NCBI GenBank assembly: GCA_900545185.1
Contig: UQYH01000018.1
Location: forward strand, 1-26,649
Reading direction: 5' to 3'
Source: an uncultured Eubacteriales bacterium
GTDB lineage: Bacteria > Bacillota > Clostridia > UBA1381 > UBA9506
Length of the DNA stretch: 26,649 bases
In this document: one piece after another, positions 1 through 7,304 of the stretch
How the letters are laid out: each line of letters starts with the position of its first letter
Position numbering within the stretch: position 1 is the stretch's first letter
Position numbers and translations under genes: made by a program
The notes under the pieces: generated by a model
Seen by the model: the letters and a program-made list of their open reading frames with translations, nothing else
Databases searched by the model: none
Told to the model about the DNA's origin: nothing

Positions 1-39
1 GGAGACGCGGTCATTATGGCAAAATAATTGAATAGATGT

Positions 40-61
40 AAAAAGAGAGTAACCGCAATTT
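40..61 (-). terminator. Distal half of the intrinsic terminator split by the IS
   Basis: AAAGAGAGTAACCGCAA at 42-58 is the exact reverse complement of 1396-1412 on the far side of the insertion sequence. On the minus strand this half reads GCGGTTACTCTC followed by TTTTT (40-44), which is the 3' arm and U-tract of an intrinsic terminator. Without the IS the two halves would form a 35-nt palindrome with a 17-bp stem and a one-base centre. It lies downstream of the CE12 esterase gene, so it was most likely that gene's terminator. The 4-bp ATTT at 58-61 is one copy of the presumed target duplication. Confidence 0.75.
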
Positions 62-123
62 TGAAGTGCACCAGTTTGTACAGACAGCACAAAAAAGAGT
101 GTCTATGGCATCAATATTAATAT

Positions 124-978
124 TTAAGCAACATACTGACATCGCATTTCTTGTGGTGTCAGTTTTGTTTTTAACTGTATTCTTTCATTGTTGTAAAAAT
201 CAATGTATTCATCTATGATGAGGCGAGCTTCATCATAAGTTTTTAATTTTATTCTGTAAATGCACTCTGTTTTAAGTATTGAAAAGAAATTTTCGGCTAA
301 AGCATTGTCGTATGGATTTCCTTTTCTTGACATTGATGGCGTAATGTTGTATGATTTAGTTAGGCGGTAATATGCTTGTGATGTATATTGAAAGCCTTGG
401 TCACTGTGGAGTTGCAGCTCTGCAGTGACTTTTTCCTTTTTCTGTGCTTCTCTAATTGTTTGCAGTACCAGATTTATGTTTTGCTCTGTTCCGGTTTTGT
501 AGGCAACTATACTATTATCATATAAATCTCTAATGATGGACAAATACAATGTTCCTTGTGAGGTTTTAATATATGAAATGTCTGTAACCCATTTTTGATT
601 TGGTCTTTCTGCCTTGAAATTTCTATTTAGCAAATTAGGATAACGGTGCAAATATCCCCCATAGTTACGATATTTCCTTCTTCTGACAACAGATAACAAG
701 TTGTATTTTTGCATCACACGAAGTATTGTTTTAGGATTGTGATGCACCCCTTGTCTTTCAAGCCATATATGTATTCTGTGATATCCATAAGTCTTACCAC
801 ATTTTTCTTGGCATTCTTGAATTTTGTTTGCTATATATAAATCTTTTGCAGGTATGTTCATACGGGCAACATACCCATAATACCCACTTCGTGAAACCTC
901 GAAAAATCTACACATTTCACTGATTGAATACTTTTCCTTATGACGGTAGATAACCGCATATTTTACACTTGTCCTCAC
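124..978 (-). CDS. IS3-family transposase OrfB (DDE integrase domain)
   Basis: This 284-residue protein carries out the strand-cutting and joining step of transposition. The N-terminal ~100 residues resemble the HTH_21 segment seen in IS150-type OrfB proteins (YGYHRIH motif). The rest is an rve integrase core with the DDE triad visible: Asp in WVTDISYI, Asp in LHSDQGFQY, and Glu in NALAENFFSILK. The start is GTG at 978, sharing GTGA with the orfA stop codon and preceded by GAAAGGAAG, which suggests translational coupling. I see no A6G slippery site near the junction, although most IS3 elements fuse OrfA and OrfB by a -1 frameshift there. Whether a fused OrfAB is made cannot be decided from the sequence. 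Confidence 0.93.
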   Translation of the reverse strand: MRTSVKYAVIYRHKEKYSISEMCRFFEVSRSGYYGYVARMNIPAKDLYIANKIQECQEKCGKTYGYHRIHIWLERQGVHHNPKTILRVMQKYNLLSVVRRRKYRNYGGYLHRYPNLLNRNFKAERPNQKWVTDISYIKTSQGTLYLSIIRDLYDNSIVAYKTGTEQNINLVLQTIREAQKKEKVTAELQLHSDQGFQYTSQAYYRLTKSYNITPSMSRKGNPYDNALAENFFSILKTECIYRIKLKTYDEARLIIDEYIDFYNNERIQLKTKLTPQEMRCQYVA

Positions 979-1310
979 TTCCTTTCTGTGAGCGAGAGAA
1001 AATCCCTCATCAGTTCGTTCTCCATCTCCAATTGCTTTATCCGCACATCCTTCCGAGCCAACTTGTAACGTAGATCGGATAGCTTATCGTTCTCTGTTAC
1101 AATACAGTCTTTTGCTGGTCTGCCTTTCTTTTTGATGGCTATTCCCGCGGCTATTTGGGCTTGACGACGATTATATCTCGTAATGAAATTTTCGTACTGC
1201 TTTTTGCTAAATCCAAATTTCTCACATATTGCTCTACCTGTATAACCGTTATGCTTTAATTCAATAATTTCTTTTTCGTATTCCTGTATATGACGATAAC
1301 TTCTTGGCAT
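975..1310 (-). CDS. IS3-family OrfA, helix-turn-helix protein
   Basis: This 111-residue protein is the DNA-binding partner of the transposase and recognises the IS ends. It has an N-terminal helix-turn-helix (about residues 10-50, with GYTGRAICEKFGFSKKQY), a basic stretch (KKKGRPAK), and a C-terminal heptad-like region ending in KQLEMENELMRDFLSL, which fits the leucine-zipper segment usual in OrfA. The start is the ATG at 1310 with AGGAGG eight bases upstream. That ribosome site is part of a hairpin (1318-1353), described separately. It overlaps orfB by four bases. Confidence 0.9.
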   Translation of the reverse strand: MPRSYRHIQEYEKEIIELKHNGYTGRAICEKFGFSKKQYENFITRYNRRQAQIAAGIAIKKKGRPAKDCIVTENDKLSDLRYKLARKDVRIKQLEMENELMRDFLSLTERK

Positions 1311-1317
1311 AAAAATA

Positions 1318-1353
1318 CCTCCTATGGTGTTATTTTCATTATACCATAGGAGG
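1318..1353 (-). promoter_or_regulatory. Hairpin hiding the orfA ribosome site, with a -10 promoter in its loop region
   Basis: Two perfectly complementary 11-base arms (1318-1328 and 1343-1353) flank a 14-base loop. On the minus strand the 3' arm contains the AGGAGG ribosome site of orfA. Also on the minus strand, TGGTATAAT (extended -10, TATAAT at 1343-1338) lies at the inner edge of the 5' arm and loop. A transcript started from it would begin near the end of the loop, carry only the 3' arm and keep the ribosome site free. Transcripts reading in from outside would carry both arms and hide it. No good -35 box is visible. On the plus strand the same hairpin is followed by CTCTTTTTTT and could also act as a terminator. 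Confidence 0.65.
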
Positions 1354-1393
1354 CTCTTTTTTTCTATTGTCCGTTTTTACTGGTTCTGTTCAC

Positions 1394-1412
1394 ATTTGCG
1401 GTTACTCTCTTT
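1394..1412 (-). terminator. Proximal half of the split intrinsic terminator
   Basis: On the minus strand this is the 5' arm (GAGAGTAACCGC core) of the palindrome whose other arm lies at 42-58. It starts 30 bases after the stop codon of the CE12 esterase gene, the usual place for that gene's terminator. With the IS in the loop, the arm has no nearby partner or U-tract, so termination after the esterase gene is probably weakened. ATTT at 1394-1397 is the second copy of the presumed target duplication. Confidence 0.72.
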
Positions 1413-1441
1413 CTTTAGCTTTTTGAAGAGGCGTTTTGTCT

Positions 1442-3973
1442 TTAGTTATTCGGAATCTCTATATGAGATTTCAGCAAGCGAATTTCATGACTGTTTACAA
1501 TCTCTTCTGCGACCATTTTTGCAATGGTTTCTGCGCCCGGTTTGGAAAGGTGAACCGTATCTTTTACATTTGAGGTGTAGTCTTTCGTGATGCCCGGCAC
1601 CAAATATTCCGCTTTTGCATTTGTTTCGCCGATGGTGTTCAAATAGACTCGGTGTGCCGCTCCGATGTCGATGACGGGGACGCTTAATTCTGCGCCCACT
1701 TCCTTCATGGCAATGCGGTACGGGTCAACCACGTCATCGGCGACTGCACCATTGGTGAACTGACATATACGAATGGAAGTCAGAAAAATCGGAATAGCGC
1801 CTTTTTCTCTTATTTTATACACCATGGTTTTTAAATTGTACCGATAATTGTTGTCTGTGCCTGCCTGTGTATCGTCTGCATAGGTTCTGCGGTTGGGGTT
1901 GCTGCTGGCCGCATCATTATGCCCCAGCTGAATCAGCACATAGTCATTTTTTTGCATGTTGCTGACGGCTGCTGCAAATTCATTTGTCAGCGAAAGAAAG
2001 GTTTTGGTGCTGTAGCCTGACTTAGCGGCGTTGACATATTGTATATCATCCTTTACATATTTGGAAAATTCCATGCCCCAGCCGGTTTTCGGAGCGACAT
2101 CGCTTCCCCAAACGGTAGCGGTGGAATCACCGATGATATACAGCGCGGATTGAGCGCGTGCGCTTTTTGCCGTGCTCATGGATACGCTGACGGATTTTAA
2201 ATACAGCTCCCGATCCTTTTGGTCGCCCGATGTAATAAAGAAGTCGGCGTCTGTATTGGAAACCGTTTCGGTGTTGGAAACGGCTCTGAAATTACCGGGG
2301 TATAGGTCATCCTTATATTCCAGCCGCCCCATGGCATTGATAAAGCATGCGTCTGCAATTTGGATCGTTGCGGTTTTCCATGTATTTGTGTCGGTTCGCT
2401 TAATCAAGACCTGCTTATAGCCTCTTGCGGTTACAACAGGACTTGAAGTCCAATGCCAGCCCAGCGCGGAGTCTGAGGAGTTATATTTTAAGTAAATATA
2501 GTCGGTGCCGTTGTCGAAATAGTCAAAGCGAATGACGGCGTTATTTTGTTTCGGACCGTACATATAGTCATCCGAAACACGGAAATAAAATGACCTTTGC
2601 TTGCCCGACGGCGTATCGCTTGTGATGAACTGTGTTGCACGGCAGGATTCATTACCCATGGTGCTTTCAACCGTCCAGGAGTCCTGCTTGGGAGTGCAGT
2701 ATTTTGCAATTCCGGGTGCGGCGAGCACAATGCCGTTTCCTCTTACATTGCCGTTTGCCATAGACAAGGAAACGTCTTGATACCGATTTGTGTTGTTCGG
2801 CACGGTATATTCGGCGTCCGGCATTAAAGCTACATTTTTGATGTACATTCCGTCTCCTTCGGTAAATGCCCCGTCATCCAGATAGATACGGAAGGTGCCT
2901 CTTGCATCACCGTAAAAATTCTGTCCGTCAAAGCCCGGCAGCGTCAAATAGGAAGTTTTCCAGCAGTTCAAATCAGCCGCGCCGATGGAAATGACCTGCG
3001 TTACGCCCGGCTTTGCGCCGTATTGCACTTTAATGTTGTGTGCAGTGTTTGTCGGGCTTTCAATGTAATATGTCAGTTCCAAAGCATACACGGTTGTGGC
3101 TTTTTGGGTGTAATAATTGCTATCCATCTTAAACCATGCACCGCCGGAGGTTTTTTGAGTGCCGTTTCTATAAAAGTATCCGTGTCTGCGGTAGACTGTG
3201 CCGTTTAGTTCTTTGGTTTCACCATAGGCATCTTTGGTCGCATCGTCAATTTTTGTATAGGTGATACCGTTGTTGGTATTTAGCAGATCTGAGTACAGTG
3301 ATGCGTCGGTCTGCAAGGTCAGCTCAGTTTTGGCTGATTCAAGTCCTGCCGCGGTGCAGGCGGTTACGGCATAGACGTAATCCGTGTCAAAATCAAGATT
3401 GTAATCAATATAGTGCAGGTTTTGTGTTGTGGCAATTTTGCTGTCGTTGCGGTAAATGTTATATGTAGCGGCGCGTTCGTCCGCTGCCTCCCACGAAAGC
3501 ATGGCCGTATGAACCGTTGTGGCGGCAGAGAGAGCCATGGGAGACTCCGGCGCGGTTTGCAAAGGTGACATGGTGGCAAAATCATCCCAAACAAAATATT
3601 TGTAGGTGTAGCCGTCTAATGTGGGTAAAAGTGTTTGTGCCGATAGAACCACACTGCCGTTCGGTGCAATCTCTTGGGTGTCGGTATCAAGGGATTTAAG
3701 GGTTTTTGCGATGTCATCATACACGGCAACAATTAAGGTTGCACGGGCAGGAGAGCTGCTTTTGTGGTTGGTTGCCGAAACCTTTGTTTGAATCATGCCG
3801 GCTTCCGGTCTTTTGATGGGGGTTTCGGCTTCGTTTACTACCTTATAATAGGAAGGTGCCGAAATTTCCAATTCGTTGTTTTCTGCTCCCACGCATAACG
3901 TTGCGGCGTTTGCATAGAGTATGGTCATCATCAATGCAAACAAAAGAGCACAGCATCTTTTTTTTATTCTCAT
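1442..3973 (-). CDS. Secreted CE12-like rhamnogalacturonan acetylesterase with FN3 and binding-like modules
   Basis: The 843-residue protein is predicted to be exported (signal peptide about residues 1-28, basic start then a hydrophobic core) and to remove acetyl esters from pectic polysaccharide. After an Ig-like stretch come a fibronectin type III domain (about 145-225) and two copies of a ~150-residue module also found in neighbouring genes (about 238-395 and 400-600). The C-terminal SGNH hydrolase domain (about 608-835) has block I GDST with Ser617, block II NAAKSGYSTKTF, block III LGHND, and block V DTVH with Asp805 and His808. GDST plus GWG and SGxSTKTF is the CE12 pattern of YesT/RhgT and fungal rhamnogalacturonan acetylesterases. 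The catalytic domain looks complete. AGAGGA lies just before the ATG. Substrate is inferred from family and context; another acetylated glycan is possible. Confidence 0.85.
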   Translation of the reverse strand: MRIKKRCCALLFALMMTILYANAATLCVGAENNELEISAPSYYKVVNEAETPIKRPEAGMIQTKVSATNHKSSSPARATLIVAVYDDIAKTLKSLDTDTQEIAPNGSVVLSAQTLLPTLDGYTYKYFVWDDFATMSPLQTAPESPMALSAATTVHTAMLSWEAADERAATYNIYRNDSKIATTQNLHYIDYNLDFDTDYVYAVTACTAAGLESAKTELTLQTDASLYSDLLNTNNGITYTKIDDATKDAYGETKELNGTVYRRHGYFYRNGTQKTSGGAWFKMDSNYYTQKATTVYALELTYYIESPTNTAHNIKVQYGAKPGVTQVISIGAADLNCWKTSYLTLPGFDGQNFYGDARGTFRIYLDDGAFTEGDGMYIKNVALMPDAEYTVPNNTNRYQDVSLSMANGNVRGNGIVLAAPGIAKYCTPKQDSWTVESTMGNESCRATQFITSDTPSGKQRSFYFRVSDDYMYGPKQNNAVIRFDYFDNGTDYIYLKYNSSDSALGWHWTSSPVVTARGYKQVLIKRTDTNTWKTATIQIADACFINAMGRLEYKDDLYPGNFRAVSNTETVSNTDADFFITSGDQKDRELYLKSVSVSMSTAKSARAQSALYIIGDSTATVWGSDVAPKTGWGMEFSKYVKDDIQYVNAAKSGYSTKTFLSLTNEFAAAVSNMQKNDYVLIQLGHNDAASSNPNRRTYADDTQAGTDNNYRYNLKTMVYKIREKGAIPIFLTSIRICQFTNGAVADDVVDPYRIAMKEVGAELSVPVIDIGAAHRVYLNTIGETNAKAEYLVPGITKDYTSNVKDTVHLSKPGAETIAKMVAEEIVNSHEIRLLKSHIEIPNN

Positions 3974-4011
3974 AGTTCCTCTGTCCTTTCCGATTTGTAT
4001 TTTCTAAGTTG

Positions 4012-4041
4012 ATTTTAGCATAGACAATTACGGTACGTCAA
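4012..4041 (-). promoter_or_regulatory. Promoter of the CE12 esterase gene, motif overlapping the -35 box
   Basis: On the minus strand: TTGACG (-35, 4041-4036), an 18-base spacer, TAAAAT (-10, 4017-4012), then about 30 bases to the ATG at 3973. AATTTTGTCAATTGAC (4052-4037 on the minus strand) overlaps the -35 and contains the palindrome GTCAATTGAC. The same 16 bases occur at the promoter of the divergent operon (4367-4382). The 18-base spacer is slightly long, which fits a regulated promoter. Confidence 0.7.
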
Positions 4042-4054
4042 TTGACAAAATTTA

Positions 4055-4366
4055 GAGAAAAACCAACGTAAACAGACGAAAAAGCCATAGTGGTGTATAT
4101 TTTATCCGTTCGGATTCTCGAAAATTGTCATTTCTTCAATAACGGCTGCTTTTTTCAGGGTACACTTTATAATCGTCGCCCGTTATGCGGCAAAGGCGAG
4201 AGAGTGCACCCGTGTGCTTTGAATCGGCGGACGGTTGGTGACGAAGCATTTGTCTGACGGCAGATGGATGATATATTTAATTAATGTATGGACAAATTTT
4301 GTGTTACCCGGCGGTTTGGCTTGGGCGACAAAGCATGGTTACGGCCGTTTGTGTGATTTCAGCTTG
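4055..4366. other. Non-coding centre of the divergent control region
   Basis: There is no open frame of useful size here on either strand. Two imperfect direct copies of about 37 bases (4225-4261 and 4309-4346) begin with CGGCGG, contain CGA(CA)AAGCAT and end in ACGGC. A short hairpin GCAC-CCGT-GTGC lies at 4206-4217. TATAAT occurs at 4168-4173 without a convincing -35. ACAAATTTTGT (4292-4302) is a near palindrome that echoes the AATTTTGT part of the promoter motif. The stretch could hold distal activator sites or an RNA leader, but nothing in it is recognised with certainty. Confidence 0.4.
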
Positions 4367-4407
4367 AATTTTGTCAATTGACAGGGCATACAAAAACAAC
4401 GTATAAT
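4367..4407 (+). promoter_or_regulatory. Promoter of the first plus-strand operon, motif overlapping the -35 box
   Basis: TTGACA (-35, 4378-4383), an 18-base spacer and TATAAT (-10, 4402-4407). The -35 is the right half of TGTCAATTGACA, a perfect 12-base palindrome, inside AATTTTGTCAATTGAC (4367-4382), identical over 16 bases to the motif at the divergent esterase promoter. The leader to the ATG at 4461 is about 45 bases. A repressor or activator acting on both divergent promoters could bind here. Confidence 0.78.
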
Positions 4408-4460
4408 GAATATATCATAACGAAAAAAGTGCGTGTTGTGTTTTGCAGAGGAGGAAAAGT

Positions 4461-7250
4461 ATGAAAAAAATAGCATCGCTGCTACTGAGCTTTTTAATGT
4501 TTTTTACGGTTGCGGCTTATGCGGAGGTTTTTGTGCCCGATCAGGGGCTTCAGCCGGAGGAGCGAGGTGTTGCGGCAGAAGCAGATCCGCTGAATGCCTA
4601 TCTCATTTTGGGAGAAAGCATACAAGGCTCTCATATGCGGTTGATTGAGGATGCATCGGCAAAACGATATGACGAGTTGTACAATGAAAAAGTTGTTTTT
4701 TGCGGCAAGCAGGGACGGCAGGTGTATAAAGAAAATTATCTTTACATTTCTTTGGATGATGATTTTATCGGCCCGAATGATCACGAAATTGCGATTGTGG
4801 CCGAATATTTTTGTTATGACAACGGTAAGGGTTATTTTCATTTTGACTATAACAGCACAAACGGAAACGATTATCAAAGAAGATCCGTGCAAAAATCGGC
4901 GCCGGACGCGCAATGGTGCACACAAACCATTACAATAGACGATTTTGAACTGCGGCATGCACAAAAAAACGGAGCGGATTTGCGGATTGCCTCCAATTTA
5001 TATAATACGTTTTCTAAAATCGAAATTATCAATGTATCCCGTGCGCGCAAGCGGACAAAAGCGCTTGTCGGTGCGTCGCACTATCGGGAGGCAGAAGCCC
5101 TGCAAGCGGCTGGCCTGCTGGAAAAGGATGTTTCGCTTTTGGGGGGCATTACGCGCGAAGATGTAGCGAGGCATGTGACAAAGCTTGCGAATCCGCAGCT
5201 TTTGGATATGCCGAAGTCGTGCTCCTTTCATGATGTGCGAGAAGAGAACGCACCCTATGCAGCGTATGCGGTCGGCACAGGATGGATGAGCGGCGACGAG
5301 CAAAACGGTTTTATGGCACAAAGGGACATTACGGTCAGGGAGCTTTTAACGGTATTTTTGCGGATGTTGGGTGCGCCGGATGAAAATATTTACGAAAATT
5401 GTTTTGCGCTAGCCAAGCAATATCAGCTGATTCAGGACAGCGGTGTTGTGTATTTAAACGGTCAAAAGAGCATTTCCAATTCGGATTTGATTTATTCGGC
5501 GGATAAAAAAGCGACGGGAGACAATCTTGTCATTCTAGCATATCGTGCATTATTTGCAAAGATAAACGGCAGAACGCTGATCAAACAACTGATGGAGGCG
5601 GATAAAGGGATGACGGAAAGATTAAGGCAATCGGAGGATGAGAAAATGTCCGGATCGGTTTACGAGGGGGCATCCTTTATTCCCAAAGAGGAAATAAAGG
5701 ATGAAGTTACAGGGCGGACGATTCAGTTTGTCAGCTTTAACGGGATTAATACGTTGCGGCCGTATGTGACCCAAAACGAGTGGGATAACAAAAGTGAGAG
5801 AATTGTTTTCGGTGTAGAGGGAACCAATAATGCACTGTATTCTTATCATACCGAAACGGGAGAGACGGTCTTTTTGGGGAACGGCTGCTTAAATGACGGC
5901 ATTTGTCATGCCTATGTGACAGAAGAGAACGATGTGTATTATCAAAATCGTGCGGATGGCACGGTGAATTGTGTTAATTTAGATACGATGGAAAATCGGG
6001 TTGTTGCAGCCAAAAATACAGGTGTTCCGCAGGTGACGGCCGACGGAAAGTTTTTGGGCGGCTACTGGGGCTATGACACAACCAAGGGGCCGGACGGGAA
6101 CCAGCGCTTATATATAGCACCAAGGCTGAACACACAAACGGGTGAATGGGATTTGAGCTGCCGACACGAATTTAATGAGGTTTACGGCGCCGGTTATTAC
6201 AATATGGGTCATCCCATGATTAACCCGAAATATCCCGATTTGATGGCGTATTGCCACGAAGGCGACACAAGCTATGTTCCGGACAGAGCCTGGGTATATA
6301 ATTATCAGACGGGGGAGCATAAGGTGCTGATTCCGCATGCAATCCGACAGGACGGCATTAACGGCGAGACAATCGGCCATGAAAAGTGGTCGTGGGATGG
6401 GGAATATATGTATGCCGTTAAGTTTTCCTATCCGCAAAATATTGGGGTAAACGGCATTATCCGTGTGAAAAAGGACGGTACAGAGCGCACGTATTTTCCC
6501 GATAACGAAAAATACCATTATTGGCATTGCAGCGTAAGTCCCGACAACAATTGGATTGTTGCGGACGTGCTGCCGACCGGCACCGCGGCAGATCAGTATG
6601 TTGACATTGTGTTAATTAATACAAAGACAAATGAGCAGATTTTGGTGTGCCGTGCACGCGAGATGGAAAATACAAACCATCCGAATCAGCCGCATCCGTG
6701 CTTTTCGCCAGATGGCAAAAAAATATCTTTTAATACCAGAAATGCTGATGGAGTTTTGGGTATCGGCTGGGTTGATGTGAGTGACTTGGTTGCGCAGGTT
6801 CCGCAGGATAAGGGGAGACAGCTTTCCGATTCCGTAACCTATGTTTCATATGAAAATTCTGCTGTTGATGTGAATGAGGTACAAAAAGCAGGTCAAAATG
6901 CCGTGAAAATTGGCAGAGATAAGGAGCTTGCCGTTTGTGTGGATGACGCGGTCTGCTATGAGGCGGCAACGGAGGTAAGCCTGCGCATTACCTACTATGA
7001 TGAAGGCGTTATGCCGATTCGGATTGTGTACAGCGGCGGTGTGAAGAATACTTGGGATTTGGCGAATTATGAAAACTGTTCGTATGAGCTTGTGAGGACG
7101 GACAGCAAAAAATGGAAAACGCAGGTGATAACGCTTGCAAACGTTAACATGCAAAACGCCTGCGGACAGGGCGCGGATTTTAAAATCAGCGGTGCATATT
7201 CGGCAGTGTATCTTCAAAATGTGGAATGGATATCCGCATCGGACAAGTGA
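4461..7250 (+). CDS. Secreted PL22-like (oligogalacturonate lyase-like) surface protein
   Basis: This 929-residue protein starts at the ATG at 4461 after GAGGAGGAAA, with a signal peptide ending near AYA. In order it has: a copy of the locus's shared ~150-residue module (about 44-195); an SLH-like region (about 205-360, with YAAYAVGTGWMSGDE); a beta-propeller (about 405-790); and a second module copy (about 795-929). The propeller carries PL22 signatures: GHPMINPKYPDLMAYCHEG (His584, His599), GHEKWSWDGEYMY (His640) and QPHPCFSPDGK (Gln743, His745, preceded by His740). PL22 enzymes cleave oligogalacturonides by metal-assisted beta-elimination and are normally cytoplasmic. Two oddities are the secretion signal and the HxxQxH order where PL22 usually has QxxHxH, so activity or substrate may differ. 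It heads the first operon. Confidence 0.75.
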   Translation: MKKIASLLLSFLMFFTVAAYAEVFVPDQGLQPEERGVAAEADPLNAYLILGESIQGSHMRLIEDASAKRYDELYNEKVVFCGKQGRQVYKENYLYISLDDDFIGPNDHEIAIVAEYFCYDNGKGYFHFDYNSTNGNDYQRRSVQKSAPDAQWCTQTITIDDFELRHAQKNGADLRIASNLYNTFSKIEIINVSRARKRTKALVGASHYREAEALQAAGLLEKDVSLLGGITREDVARHVTKLANPQLLDMPKSCSFHDVREENAPYAAYAVGTGWMSGDEQNGFMAQRDITVRELLTVFLRMLGAPDENIYENCFALAKQYQLIQDSGVVYLNGQKSISNSDLIYSADKKATGDNLVILAYRALFAKINGRTLIKQLMEADKGMTERLRQSEDEKMSGSVYEGASFIPKEEIKDEVTGRTIQFVSFNGINTLRPYVTQNEWDNKSERIVFGVEGTNNALYSYHTETGETVFLGNGCLNDGICHAYVTEENDVYYQNRADGTVNCVNLDTMENRVVAAKNTGVPQVTADGKFLGGYWGYDTTKGPDGNQRLYIAPRLNTQTGEWDLSCRHEFNEVYGAGYYNMGHPMINPKYPDLMAYCHEGDTSYVPDRAWVYNYQTGEHKVLIPHAIRQDGINGETIGHEKWSWDGEYMYAVKFSYPQNIGVNGIIRVKKDGTERTYFPDNEKYHYWHCSVSPDNNWIVADVLPTGTAADQYVDIVLINTKTNEQILVCRAREMENTNHPNQPHPCFSPDGKKISFNTRNADGVLGIGWVDVSDLVAQVPQDKGRQLSDSVTYVSYENSAVDVNEVQKAGQNAVKIGRDKELAVCVDDAVCYEAATEVSLRITYYDEGVMPIRIVYSGGVKNTWDLANYENCSYELVRTDSKKWKTQVITLANVNMQNACGQGADFKISGAYSAVYLQNVEWISASDK

Positions 7251-7304
7251 AGGCAAACGATTGTGCTGTTAGATTCGTTGCAATGAGTGAGAGGGGAGAT
7301 TGAA

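Larger units (their letters stand above)
62..1393 (-). mobile_element. IS3-family (IS150-like) insertion sequence, intact
   Basis: The element is about 1.33 kb and carries two overlapping transposase frames on the minus strand. The ends are imperfect inverted repeats: the left end begins TGAAGTGCACCAG at 62, and the right end, read inward on the minus strand, begins TGAACAGAACCAG at 1392. A looser match (GACA, A-run, GAG, TATGG) continues for roughly 55 bases. TGAA tips are common among Firmicutes IS150-like elements. ATTT flanks both ends (58-61 and 1394-1397), as expected for a 3-5 bp target duplication. With that duplication the right end falls at 1393, one base beyond the repeat alignment, so the boundary is uncertain by a base. 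Both frames are open and the DDE residues are present, so it may still be active. It was inserted into the centre of a terminator palindrome. Confidence 0.88.

Noticed and set aside
1..39. Any feature at the extreme left edge
   Set aside because: Too little sequence; no start, stop context or motif that can be assigned.
42..1412. Treating AAAGAGAGTAACCGCAA as the terminal inverted repeats of the IS
   Set aside because: IS3 elements normally begin with TG, and TGAA tips occur just inside with flanking ATTT repeats; the outer arms fit a split terminator better.
1324..1590. Plus-strand 88-codon frame across the IS boundary
   Set aside because: It runs through the IS end and antisense to the CE12 gene, has low-complexity composition and no family resemblance.
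4168..4173. TATAAT as a third promoter in the divergent region
   Set aside because: No acceptable -35 at 16-18 bases and no TG extension; AT-rich chance match is likely.
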